DNA of 64,000 nucleotides, taken from the NCBI GenBank assembly GCA_012845835.1, contig JABAKD010000027.1, positions 1,162,001 to 1,226,000 of the forward strand. Direction: 5' to 3'. How positions within the stretch are numbered: position 1 is the stretch's first letter; each line of letters opens with the position of its first letter. This DNA is from Undaria pinnatifida. Lineage: Eukaryota; Sar; Phaeophyceae; Laminariales; Alariaceae. The position numbers and the translations under genes were made by a program. This document shows positions 1 to 12,494 of this stretch, piece after piece. The notes under the pieces are model-generated. The model was given only the letters and a program-made list of their open reading frames with translations. It made no database searches and was not told the DNA's origin.

Positions 1-3000
1 CGTCTCGCATGGCACGCGTCGGGCACCTACTCGAAGGTGAGGTGATGTCGAAAGACAAGGCGTTTAGAAAAGGGACGCTGTTTGATTGTATTTGGTTGTG
101 TACGACGCCCCTCGAAGACTAGGACGAGGGGCGCTGCTTGAATGTGCGCAACGCTCCTTTTGAGCCCGTCATAGGTCACCATGGCTCCTACCGTGTGCAG
201 GTGTGGATGCATGCTTGGCGGCAAATGTAACGCCAAGTTGAGACAATTTTTTTCCGCCAGCCAATCATCGTATTCTTTTGCAGCGGCTTGTTGTGCGTCA
301 ACCAACCATAGTAAATACAAGCAGCCCTTTGCATTGGGTTGGGCGTGCCCCATTCTTAAAGCTTATGTGTTGGCTAAGGCTATCGTTATCCTTCGTAGCC
401 GGCCAATCAACGCAGAGTGCGCGCTGGCATTTTTCACGGCCGTGTGCTGACCGTTGACTTGTTGTTCTGTGATTCCAGCAGTATTTCCTAGTGTAGATCC
501 TACTGCGTGGCCAACGGTATTGCCAACTGTATGGTCTACTATTAATATATGGCTTACTGTACTTTTCCACTGATATAGCTCTTTATTGCCACTACGTTGG
601 CTGCTATTTGCTCTACTAGGTGGCTTACTGTATTTTCCTGCTGATGTACCTCTTTGTTGTCGCTGTATTGCGATTCGTACGATACTGTATACAATACTGC
701 ATTGCCTACTTGTGCCACCTACTGGCTTAACTGTATTTTGTACTGCTACTGTATTGCGAATTTGTCTTTTAGGTGGACGGCACAGGCGGGTCGAACGGTG
801 CTTGCATGCGCATGTCCCCTGAGAAGGACTGGGGGGCCAACGCGGGCCTCGACGTAGGCAGGGATTTTATTGAAGGTGCAAAACCGTAAACATAGCATAC
901 CAGTAGCTATGAACAGGTGTTCACCGCTCACGAAGAGGTTACCGGCAGGTGGTGAATAGGTGGTCGATAGGTGACCAATAGGTGACCAATAGGTTGGCAG
1001 CAGGTCGTCAATATGTCGCCAATACGTGACCAATAGGTGGCCAGCAGGTCGACAGTACGTTGACCATAGGTAGTCAATTGGTGGCCAATAGTTGGCCAAC
1101 TGGTCGCCAATACGTCGCCAGTAGGTGTACTTTCAATGCGTCCTGTACGGGAAACTAGTACGGTATTAAGTATTAATTGCTGCCGGCGCAACCAGATCCG
1201 ACAGGACGAATGCGAGATTTTGTACTATACCTGGTATGTGGGAGCCGGGTATTTGCTATCCGCCGGAGTTAGGGTTGAGATACGCATCACTTGCTCAGCA
1301 GGTAGGCGGACACGGAGCACTTTTTCCCGTCGTTCAATTCCTACCGCGTTAGTGTGCCCACGAACAATGGCGGTGACTGTCAGGTTGACTACGTGATGTA
1401 CCTGATACTGCTGTATGTATGATCGTTGTGTCAGGCTTAAAGGAGGATCTATTTGATGCACCTGATATGTGCGCATGTTTATTTTGTCAGACGACTTGCA
1501 GACTTATCAAATAGGGCGACCTATAATGGCATGCCAGTACATAACATGAACATGTACCGTATGATCTATGTGGCCTATATTGTATGATCTATATGCTGAC
1601 TCCCTGATATGTAGGTGATCGTGGTTCGGTTGTTGTTTGTTGTGCTCGATTTCCGTGCCACAGCGATTAAGGCGAAGTACCCTTCTGTCTCTTACGCGGA
1701 CCTGTGGACACTCGCCGGCGCCACCGCGATCAAGCACATGGGCGGGCCTCAAGTAGCGTGGTCATCTGGCAGGACTGACTCCGACAAGCCTACCACTGTC
1801 CCTGACGGTGAGTGTGAGGTCCAACAGGAGGGGGACGGGGATGTGCTCATTTCATGCATGGCCGTAGTGGCGGGGGGGAGAGGGAAGGAACGGTAGGGGG
1901 GGGGAGGATGGGCGGGTTACGGTATTTCTTTTTTCGGGGTACTGTTTATACTGTTATCCCTTGTAAGGTCCACGTATAGCTACCAAATACATCGATTGCG
2001 GTCTTCCCAAGCGTCAATTAGGAGGCGCGTTCAGCAGTACGAGTACCTCCATGCTCCGCGCGTAAAACATTACAGCTCGTTACGTTGAAGTTCGGACACA
2101 TCCCCTACCCCAGTGGTAGTAGCCCAGGTGACTTCGTGGGGCCAGTTCTACAAGGAAGCGATGGGCAGAAAATTCAACACATACGGTACCGGTATTGGTA
2201 CCCTTTTCCGGTACTTGTTGTTACCTTCTATTGTAACCTGGTGTTGGTGCCGTGCCGTTTGTGGTTATCATACCTTGTGTCGGTTCCGCCTTCCGGACGC
2301 CGACCAGGGAACGATCGGCAGAACCATCCAGCATTTATGGTATCTTCTGTCGGTAAAATGCTTTCGGTATGTGTTTTACCATTAACGTGTACCTATTCAT
2401 GCCTTTTCGTTGATATCATACTTTTTGTCGGCTCCTTGTGTCTGTGCCACCTTTAGGCCGCCTCCCGGACGCCGACAAGGGAACGATCGGCGGAACGATC
2501 CAGCACATTCGCGACATATTCGGCCGCATGGGCTTCAACGATCGCGAGATGGTGGCGCTTATTGGGGCCCACGCCGTTGGCCGGTGCCACACCGATGCTT
2601 CCGGTACGCAATTCTCGCACTCAGGATTTACAACTGTTAACGCTATTACTTGTACCGAGTTGTGGTGTGGTGTAGGAAGATACCGATAAAGAGAAGCTGA
2701 AACACGACGATAAGGACGAAGATGAACATTCGAATGCCACACGAAGTTGATTTGTAGCAGTGTTGTGATGATGTGATGTGGATGTGATGCGGCGCGAAAT
2801 GTTGCGATGTAATGTGTATGTCGTGTGATGTAATTTACTGTAAAGTGGCTGCGAGTTTCTACTTTTGACCGCGCCAACGAAACGGACCCTGTTGGAGTTG
2901 CCTGGAACGTCCGCCTGCCACCAATGCGCACAGGTTGATAGTTGGCGGCAGTTACAGTTATCCTGCGCGAGTTCCCAGCGACAGCTATGCTGTCTTGGAT

Positions 3001-5202
3001 GCGATGTTGTGTGTGTGATGGCTTGAACAGGGTGCTGGGGGCCGGTGACTTGACGTGACGCGATGTCGCGTCGTGTCATGTAAATATAAAGTGATGCGGT
3101 TATTGTGATGACCGTGTCATGTGAGGTAATGGGATGGTTGTGTCGTCTGATGTGATGTGATGCGAGTCAATGTGATGCTGTGTGTTGCCTTGAGCAGGGT
3201 ACTGGGGGCCGTGGACGAACGCGGAATCTACATTTTCCAACGAGTATTTCCGTCTTCTCGTAGAAGAGAAGTGGACGATCAAGACCACCCATGAGGGCAA
3301 GAAGTGAGATATTTTGCCACGTAGCCCTAGCCTTGTAGCTGTATTCTACCACTTTGTGTTCTAGCTTTAGACTGATTCTTAGCTCTTGCCTTGTATTGTC
3401 GCTCCACGGTCTTAGCTCTAGCTTTGTAGTTCTAGCCTTGAGCTCTCGCGTTAAATATGCACCAGCCTTGTAGGTCTAGACTATCTAGCCTTAAAGCTCT
3501 ATCCTTGTAGCTCTAAGAACCAGTAGCTCTTTGAGCCCGGTAGCTCTAGTTTATTTTGTAGCGTTAGCTTTTGTAGCTCTAGCCTTTTGTAGTTCTACGA
3601 GCCTTGCAGTATAAGCCTCCTACTGTAGCTCTACGACCCTATAGTGTCTACTGGTAGCTGCTTTACCCTGTAGTTTCAGACGCTTTTACGGACTACCAAT
3701 GTTTCAGACGCCTTTACGGTGCGTGTTGCGTTGGAGTACACCGTCCGTGCCGGACTGAGTCTTGTTGCAGCCTTTTCAGCACTTTATGGCCGAGCCTTGT
3801 TGTAGTCTTGGTCTATGCGACGCTACTTCTGGGCCGTAACCCGATGTTTGTGAACTGTTAACCTGTGAAATATTATTGATACGTGGCAGTACGTTGAAGC
3901 TACCATACCTCCTGTTGAACTTGTTGCCATTCTGCATTGTGCATTACGGTGCTGTGGGCAACTCAACACCACATGTAGACAGTATTACAACTCGACAACA
4001 TGTACGCCTCTACAACTATTGGCACATTGTAACAGGTGGACCGGTCCGGAACAGTTCGAAGACCCGAGCGGCCAGCTGATGATGCTGCACGCCGACTTGG
4101 CCCTCGTCTGGGACAAAGGTCAGTACACGCGTTGTATCGTACGAATACATGTATATGTTTTTGTTTGTCTATGTTACCCATGATGGGGGACAAGGGTCTG
4201 TTTGTGACTAGTAGTGTATTATGCTGCACGAACAGCTACGAAAAACGGGAATTTGTGTCGATGTTCGGCGTTCAATTGCTCTGCACTCAACCATGATGAA
4301 GTTTTGCACCCCTTGGCAGTACGTGATGTCGCGTCTATGGCCTTTGCCTATGACATCCTCGACCCTTAAGGGCATGCGCGGAGCCGCAGGAGAGCGTCAG
4401 CCTGCCGCGGCGAAGCCCCCCTTGTATTGATTACGATGTTTCGTTTTGTTGTGCTGCCGCCTTCCCTTCCGGCCTTGTTACTGACAGTACGACTGCTGTA
4501 ATCATGCTGTGCGGGTGCGTGCCATACTGGGTCATGGAAGTTGGGTTATTTTACGAGTACTGTCGTGGAAGTTGGATACCTTACTCTCCTGTTCTTCGAT
4601 CTTGAACACGACGTTTGGCCCTTTCTCTGCTGAACCCACGTTTAGGGCGGGACAACAAGTAGTAGCTTGTTCGTTTCGTCTGGTGTTGGTTTGATGACCC
4701 TTGATGGCTTGTTTACTTATGGGATTGTTCGCTCGATTGCTTGCCCCCTTGTGCGCTTGATGGCCTGTTCTCTCGATGACGCTTGTTCGCTTGTTCGCTT
4801 GTTCGCTCGATGACTCCATATCTTGGTGGGGTGTTCGCGTGCTGCCTTGATCGCTTGTTCCTTCGATCCAGTGTTCGCTCTATTGCTTTATGGCTTGCTC
4901 GTTCGTTCCCTTAGTTCGCTCGGTCACGTGTTCGCTTGATGTGCTTCTATTGATAACGCCTGTTCCCCGTGATTATGCTGGTTCGTTTGTCCGCATGTTC
5001 GCTTTCGGTTTTTGCAGAGTTCCGCAAGGTGGTGGAGGAGTACGTGGCCGACGAGGACCTCTTCTTCAAGGACTTCGCCGCCGCTTTCGCGAAGCTGATC
5101 TCTCTCGGCACCCCGAACAAACCCGCGGGGGTGGGTGGCGGAGGTGGCATCATGGGGCTTATTAACTCGCTCCTCGCCATGTTTGGCTTGGGGGGCAAGT
5201 AA
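1..5202 (+). CDS. Class I haem peroxidase (ascorbate / cytochrome c peroxidase type), 5' partial
   Basis: Coding exons: <1-36, 773-875, 1664-1807, 2457-2603, 3198-3303, 4036-4118, 5018-5202. They sum to 804 nt (267 codons plus TAA), open throughout, all introns GT-AG. The window starts inside the gene at the distal haem motif [12 protein letters not shown] (catalytic Arg, Trp and His). [20 protein letters not shown] follows, then [39 protein letters not shown], the proximal-His motif [26 protein letters not shown] (the Trp of class I peroxidases), HADLALVWD and [21 protein letters not shown]. Class I enzymes reduce H2O2 using ascorbate or cytochrome c; the sequence alone does not settle the donor. 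The last exon adds a tail absent from short cytosolic APX: a Gly-rich linker, then [18 protein letters not shown], mildly hydrophobic and perhaps membrane-associating (inference). N-terminal targeting cannot be judged because the 5' end lies outside the window. Confidence 0.93.
925..1135. repeat. Degenerate 12-bp tandem repeat in peroxidase intron
   Basis: Units resembling AGGTGACCAATA / AGGTGGCCAATA recur with an irregular period near 12 bp inside the intron between exons 773-875 and 1664-1807. No coding function is seen. Confidence 0.6.
2146..2334 (+). repeat. Decayed copies of the 5' edge of peroxidase exon 2457-2603
   Basis: About 165 bp upstream of the true exon, 2287-2333 repeats its first ~45 bases (TTCCGGACGCCGACCAGGGA against TCCCGGACGCCGACAAGGGA). 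It also repeats part of the preceding intron (CTTGTGTCGGTTCC against CTTGTGTCTGTGCC), but the acceptor AG is missing. A third, weaker copy lies at about 2146-2185. The copies are out of frame or lack splice sites, so they are read as intronic tandem-duplication relics. Confidence 0.7.
3015..3052 (+). repeat. Copy of the intron/exon boundary of peroxidase exon 3198-3303
   Basis: The string CTTGAACAGGGTGCTGGGGG matches the real acceptor region CTTGAGCAGGGTACTGGGGG, 167 bp upstream, and keeps the AG. Past GGGCCG the copy diverges and loses the reading frame, so the downstream site is the functional exon start. Confidence 0.65.
3320..3670. repeat. Degenerate TAGCTCTAGCCTTG tandem repeat
   Basis: Irregular repeats built from TAGCTCTA and GCCTTGTAG fill the middle of the intron between exons 3198-3303 and 4036-4118. 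No ORF or splice signal of note is seen. Confidence 0.55.
4690..4965. repeat. Degenerate TTGTTCGCTCGATG tandem repeat
   Basis: Repeats of CGCTTGTTCGCTCGATGNC with a variable period near 17-25 bp lie in the last peroxidase intron, just upstream of the final exon. Confidence 0.55.
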
Positions 5203-8200
5203 CAAACTTTGCGCGGTAAAAATCACACCCACCCGCCCACCCAACCACCCTCATTGCCTGAACCCAATTCTTCGAGATAAGGAGGGGAGAGGAGAGGTTC
5301 GCATACCTGGTTGGACATATCACAGCCGACATAGTTGGACAACTCACAGCCGGCAGTCACAAATTGCTATGCGTTCGTGCGCGGGACGGCCGCTGATTGG
5401 TTGGCGATTCAACCAACCTTCTCGAGGTCGGCACACGGAAGTATCAGGGAAAATGGATAGGCGCCCCTTCTAGAGCCTGCCTTGAACCCTCTGAAATCTG
5501 AAAAATAATCTAATGGAGGCAGTGTTGGTGTTGGTACACCTTGAGGTGGCGTGTTGTCTGGCTGTTCAAGTGTTGGAGCATCAATCCGCCTCAGGAAGCT
5601 TCATGGCCGATTTAGTTGTTAGGGAAGCTATTGATAGAGGTGGTTACATGTGGTGGGCGAGGTTAGTAGGAGAGGACCCGCCTGGGGAGCATCTACTATT
5701 AGTAAGTTGTGTTTAGCGCTGCAGTACGCGCGTTGTCTACGTGTGGCTGTGGCTATTCTTTTTTGTTGGTCGATGCTTCCGGGGTGGAGGGTGGAGGGTA
5801 TGAAGGGGGGGGGCATACTGTTGTATACAGTAGGTATACTGATATCGCCTCCTTATTGTCTTGCCCCCTCCCCTAATCCGGAGGTCAAGCCTCGATTGGT
5901 ATCATGTGTTGTCTATGGTATCACAGGGTATCACAATAATATGACTTACGTTACATCGCTTGGGACACTGCACCAGTTGGTGCTGCTGAAAATGCATGAG
6001 AGGTCGCCCGTATATCCGACCGTCTAACCGTTCGGTAAATAAAAGAAAGCATCACACTGGAAAAGCACGCCACAATCCTACCATTGGGTACTGGGGTTTT
6101 CTCTGTCTATGATATGATGACGATAAGTCCAAATATGTCGGATCAAAACGTGTCTGATCTAACTAAATACGCCTGATCTAAAGGTGTCCGATCAACATTT
6201 ACGTATCTAATTAATTGAATTTTGTCCGATAGTCGTTGTCACTCACAACGAGATTGCGCCGTCCAAACGTGTCTGATCAAATGTGCGTCCTATCAAAATG
6301 CGCGCGATCACTCACACTGTTGTCACTCACATTTATTTGTGCCATCGTTTGTACCTGGTATAGATATAGTCTATATATATCCTGATCAAAATGTGCCCGA
6401 CGAAAATGTTTTCGATGTTTAATCACTGTCGCCTACTATTCATACAACTTGTTTGAGCCAAGCTTGACTCGACTGTTGTTCAAACTTTCAGTTTCGATGC
6501 GTCTTATTAATAGAATCAATCCCGGACGATTGAGCCTCTCACGAGTGCATTTAATGGCAAACCTGACACACGAAGAAAATTATGATGATGGCCACACGAG
6601 AGAGCGAGAGAAGGGGGCGAGACGGGGACGAGATACCTGTATCCCGCTGCCAACCCAGACTTACATTATTATTTGCCCGGATTGTGATGGGAAGGGAAGG
6701 AATGTGATGGGAATCGAGGTGAAAACGGGGTAATTACAAACGGCCCCCCTATAACGAGCCGGGGGGAGGCGATGGCTTCGCGGCTGCACTACTACTACTA
6801 CTACAGTATATACTACTACTGCGGGAGTCCAGTATACAACAACTGTTAACAGGCTGTTACATTTTCCAGTATCTATTTTGTACATACATGGTATTATTGT
6901 GGCTTCGTCAGTAGCCAACCCTGCGTACAACATACATACCAGAGTGCGATGCAGATACCTACGAGGAGAGTGTTGTACTCAGCACGCTATTATTACGCAA
7001 TCTATGTAGTTCTACTAAACGCTCATCGTCTCTCCTCCATCTCTCAATCACAATATAATAATATCTGGTACGTACGGGTCATCCAGCTTTCTTTTTTAGC
7101 AAAAATCCAATTGAATTACATTATTAGTCTTCTAGTGAAGCTGCTTTATTGTTCCCCATCCGCCGGAGGACAAAGAAAAAAAAAGAAAAAAGAAATACCA
7201 CAAAGCTCAACGTCTTAGTCCTTCCTGTCGACCCTGGCGTTAGCAGGGGAGTCAGCGACCTGTATCCTTCACGAGGGTATACACAACAACCACCCGTAAC
7301 ACGCGCGATCGACGTATCACACGCAGCTTTTTTCGCAAAAAAAGCTGAGTTTTGATCAAATTTCTTCTTGTTTGGTCGATCTCACAGGCTGTCAGCAGAA
7401 AGAAGAAGTAAGTGTGTTTTTTCGTTTTGCAAGTACGTACGATACATATGCATAGATGGGGTAAAAAGTAAAAAGCTTGGTCAACTTATGACCCCTGGAC
7501 AGCGCTGAATGAAGCAGCAGTGTTTATTTTTTATTTTTTCATATTTCTAAACATACTGGGCGTGTTCGTATGTTATAATTCTTGTAAATAATACTGTAAT
7601 AATATTAGTACTGGTATTAAGTACCAGGTACTCGACGTGGGGCGCGGAGTGTGGCCTCGGTTACGTCCGCCCTGGCTACAGGCTATACATCTATGCATGC
7701 GCAGGAAGGAGTACAACAGCAGCCTTTGCACGGTGAGATCGTGCAATTGGCAGTCGTGTCACGGATACCCCGTGAGCGCACCAGCCGCATTTATTATTGT
7801 GCGGTGGATCATGATTTGATGCTGCATCTGGCATGCATTACATCACCGACATCACAACTACAAAATGCGGGGGGTTACGTGTTGTATCCCCTCTCAAGGA
7901 ACCCCTCCAAAACTTTGTTGGGTTCCTCTCCGCTCGAATCGAGAGCAGCAGTTTTCCGCTCGTGTGATTTATTCGTAGTAGCGCTAAAGAGCGGTTATCA
8001 ACCCCTGTTGCCCGTAGCTGGAAAGGAAGCTGCGCTTGGGTCTGCCGCCCAGAGATTCGCGGGCTCTTCCTCTACCTAGAGCTCGTGGTAATTCGCTTGG
8101 AAGGCCCTGCCTTGGTGTCTGCGTTGACCGATCTCGAAAGAATAGTCGTCGAGCTTTCGGCTTTTCGCCTTGCTGTGTTGTTGTGTTGTGTGCCCGCTGC

Positions 8201-8419
8201 CCGCACAAGGCGTTCATTGAAGCCCGGGCTCTCATTTTTGGCATCGAAACCAGTGCCCTAGGCTTCCTCGGAGGAAAAACTAAGGTCGGTTCGCGCAAGC
8301 TTCCATCCGGCTCGAAGGAGTGTGCAACAGGGCCGGGTGATTACCGGCAAAGGCAGGCGGCAGGTGGAGGCTGGAAGGCCGGGGGGAGGAAAGGGGGTGA
8401 TAAGCTTGGTTGGGACGGT
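5203..8419. other. Intergenic region between the peroxidase and TSG101 genes
   Basis: No gene is recognised. It contains a degenerate repeat around TGATCAAAATGTG / GTGTCTGATC (about 6128-6420), a short TAC triplet run near 6790, and a segment at about 7215-7375 related to the arms of the inverted-repeat element at 60.7-62.7 kb. Near 7155 is the motif CCCCATCCGCCGGAGGA, repeated near 53893 and, inverted and diverged, near 11340. The last few hundred bases before 8420 are probably promoter and 5' UTR of the next gene; no clear TATA box is seen. Confidence 0.5.
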
Positions 8420-11400
8420 ATGGCCCAATTGCCGGTTTCGGTCGACCTGAACCAACTTCTCAGCCAGTTCACCATCTACCAGGTTAGGACGGGGGGATGG
8501 GGATGAGGAGAGGGGGGGGGTTAGCTTGAGCAGTATCTATGACTGGGCAAGGGAGTGTTGGCGGCGCTGCTGAGGTAGCGGTGTGGGGTGGCTAGGTTAT
8601 ACTACTGCTGCTTGAACGTTCTGCGTGCCGCTCGGCTGTGCACGACGGCCAAATTGTACGGAAATATAATAATCGTATTACAATAATATTAATAAAAAAC
8701 GGTTCTTATATTTTAGTACATTGTCTTATGAGTTTTCGACGAGAGGCGGTCTCATCAGCTTTTCCTTCCGCTGCTGGGTGTACTTTTCGTACCAGTAGTA
8801 TCGATGCCATCACAAGAAACTGTTTGGTACGTCGAGCAAAGAGTAAAGGTGAAGGTTGGCCAGAAGGAGGGGGGGAGGTAAGGGGATTTTAAGGGAGGCG
8901 GCGGCAGGGTGGGGAATAAAATGATATCTGGAAGGGTGGGGAATAATATGATATCAGGTACCTGGTCAGTCTGACATGTTACGTGTCAGGTGTGTCGAGA
9001 GGCCCCAGGTCTACGAGTAGCGACCGAAAACGCGAAAAGTGCGGTGTCATCTGTCATCAATGAATAGCAGAGCTTCCTCCAGCACCATTATGCTGCCCTG
9101 CGTGCGTTGTGGCGTGGCGGTGTCGTTCATCTTGCTTCCGTTGCACTTTGACCGCGTCCCCTGTGTAATCTGTACATATGAGCTGCTGTTCGAAATAGCA
9201 GGTAACTATTATTAGTCCGTACCCCATTTTCCGGGCTTGTCGGTGTTGCCGATATTGCACACATCGCATGCCGGATACTTTTTTAGACCCGTCTCCCGTC
9301 AGAACTCTGAAATCCCATACTCGTAGCAGTTAGCAAGAGGGTACTTGTACTGAGCGAGTAGTGAGATATATGCACCAGTATGGACCTGGGACATCGTAGG
9401 CTGACTCCCGATTTCACTTTTATATGTTTGTGGTGGAGGCATGAATTGCGTCAGCTGCGATGTATGCGTGTACCACCTTAGGTTTGTGTTTTTTCCCTGG
9501 GGTATTCCTCAGCTCCAGAGTGACTGGAGCCTGTCACAATTATAATGCGAGTTAATGTGAGAACAACCAACAACAGGTACTAGGTACTGTACACGGATGA
9601 TCTGCGGTATGGCTGGGATGGCCCTATGATACTTGTATTTGTCCCGCAGTTTTTTTGGGTAGTAGTGACGTGTCCAAGATAGAAGTGGGATCACGACCCA
9701 CCGACGGTTTTGACTACGAATCTTAGTAGCCGACTTGACAGTGAGAACACTCTGCTTACGCAGAGAGAAAATATTCTTCAACCGTGAGAACACTGCTTAC
9801 GCAGAGAGAAGTGGGATCACGACCCACCGACGGTTTTGTCTACGAATCTTAGTATTAATAGATCTGACGTCTATCTATTTCATAAATTTATTACTAATAA
9901 ATAATACTGCTGTAGTTTCCCCTATACTGCTCTATCGTATGTATGGGGAGGTGATTTATTTTGTTTTTTCTCTGCTTTAATATCGGGAGGAGTACGAATA
10001 CTGGACAGAGTATTACTAGTTATCTAATATGTTACCATTAATACGGCATTCGAGAGTAAAAGTCGGCTATTAATAGCTCAAAACTCCCCATCTAAAGTAA
10101 CAATACCATTACAATGGAGAATAACAAAACATACATGTATATTTTAAAAAATAGGACCCCTCCCAATAAAACCTCACCCACATATACTAGTAGACGATTA
10201 TAAGTACTTGTACCAACAACGCGGCTTTCATAGATGAGTATTGTAACCGGTCGCCCCGGTGGCGTATCAGGTTATCCTCGAGCCTGGTATAGGTCAGTTT
10301 CGTGAGTTCGAGCCCCGCCGAGTGCATACTCGTATAAATTCGTTGGGACTTTTTCTTGTGCACAAATTGACTTGCGGAAAGCGCGAGAGCGTGAGTTAGC
10401 AACATTCGATGAACAATCGACGAGCAGTGGGATTGCTGAACCCTACGATGCGCGATAAAAATTGAAGGCAAGAACCGGGGAGGAGAAGGGATGACACCTG
10501 TGACCACGGCTTGTCCAGAAGCTGGAAAGTGAAAGTGTGCAAAAAAAAAAAAAAAAAAAAAAAAAATTGACCTGGTTTTGACCCGAAATTCGTCGAACTC
10601 ACAGCTGACGTCCTGAAAATATTTTTATATAATATCAGCACTAGCGTTTTCAGTACTTTTTTTTTTTTTTTTTTCTCTTACACTTTTACTTTCCAGCTTC
10701 TGGACAAGCCGTGGTCACAGGTGTCGTCCCTTCTTCCCCCCGGTTCTTGCCTTCAACTTTTATCGCGCATAGGGTTCAGCAAATCCCACTGCTCGTCGAT
10801 TTTTCATCGAGTGTTGCTAACTCACGCTCTCGCGTTTTCCGCAAGTCAATTTGTGCACAAGAAAAAGGCCCAACGAATTTATACGAGTATGCACTCGGCG
10901 GGGCTCGAGCTCACGAAACTGACCTATACCAGGCTCGAGGATAACCTGATACCATACGCTACCGGGGCGACTGGCTTTAGTATGTTCAGTACCAGGTACT
11001 CGAGTTGGACCATGATGGGGTACCCGATTTAAGAGCCTCTCGGAAAAAGGCTGTATTACCGCTGTTATCTCCTTACGTACCACTCCTGTCTCAGGTTGGG
11101 GATCATGTGTCGCAGGTCTTAGTGCTTAGTGCAGGCGTCACAAGGCGCGACAAGACGATTTTACGGCTTTTCTCTTATTAATACCTACCTGGTACAGCAG
11201 TTGTAGTATTTTAGACGCTCTTAAACCGGATGTCCTACGACTCTGTACTCACACTCGAGTGAGACCGCAAGTTGATTGTACCCTGCACACATGCACTTCG
11301 CGCGGCATCTTTATTTTTTACTTTTCTTTTTTTCCGCCCTCCGACGGATGGGGCAAATCAAGCTTAAGCTCACCACACTTCCACGCATGTTCATGCACGT

Positions 11401-12459
11401 CGTGTGTCAATTTAACTCAATTGCACTCGCAATCCAGCGTTAGCTGGCGTGTCCTTCAGTTCACGTGATAGCGACAGCACGAGCTGTCCCTACCGGCGGT
11501 CCCCGTTACAACTCTGGTATATTCACCTCACTCCAGAGTGACTGGAGCCTGTCCTGTGACCACGGACTTGAGTACCGTAACTGACACAAGATATCACCCG
11601 TACGTAAGAAATCACACCCCCCACAGGATACGACACCCCGGTGATAATTGTGGGCGTTTCTGACGAACCATCGATTTATCACCCGGGGTACATAAGATAA
11701 CACACCCCGGTGATATCGTAGTGTAGATTTGTGGTTTGTGGCTTCGATTTTTGGTCGTGGTGTCTCTGCGTATATCTTTTTTGGTCGTACCGATAGCGAG
11801 GTAGGTAGCAGCAGCCCACTTTTGTGTGGGGGCAGGACGGATGGCGCAGGCACCACCTCGTTTCATATCGGGCGAGGTACCTTCGATTCAGGTATATTTT
11901 GTTTTTTTATGCTCCAATCCAAGCCCATATTTTGTTTGAAACTTTTTTTCTCCCGCGTTGAGGGGGTTGAGTCATCGCCGAGGCCATGTGCTAAGGAGTT
12001 TCGTGACCTACGTTGGGCCCCTGTGTTTTACCACAACCCGGTATCACAGGTAGGTACCTACAGCAGGAGTGCGGGGCAGCTGCAAGTGTTCGTGCAGGCA
12101 TACAACACCCCTTCAAGTGTGCGGCGGCAGCGGTTCAACTGTTATCACGCCCGCTTTTAACACACCCCCAAACACACCCTGTGGGTGTTCGGACGTGCTA
12201 TCACACTCCCTTTTTATAACCCCACATCATTTATCACACCCTCAAACACACCTTGTGGGTGTTCGGACGTCCTATCACACCCACTGGTTTATCACACCCC
12301 CCTCAAGCCGCCTGCGAGCTGCACTTTATCACCCGGGGTACACAAGATATCACCCCCCCCCACGGGACACCGCACCCGGTGATGGTATTTAGAAATCCCA
12401 AAATGTTACCCCCGGGGTGTGTTATCTTTTGTCAGTTACGGTATGCGAGTTAATGTGAG

Positions 12460-12494
<35 letters not shown>

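Noticed and set aside
27-353. 108-codon minus-strand frame at the left edge
   Set aside because: It overlaps a peroxidase exon on the other strand and lies mostly in an intron; protein-like composition but no recognised family and no supporting signals.
8036-8419. In-frame upstream extension of TSG101 exon 1
   Set aside because: The ATG at 8420 gives an N-terminus that aligns with the family; the 128 upstream codons are low-complexity and resemble 5' UTR.
10187-11032. Open frames repeated in the SINE copies (and again at 50051-50485)
   Set aside because: The same frames recur because the SINE body is repeated; the element is a non-coding pol III type sequence.
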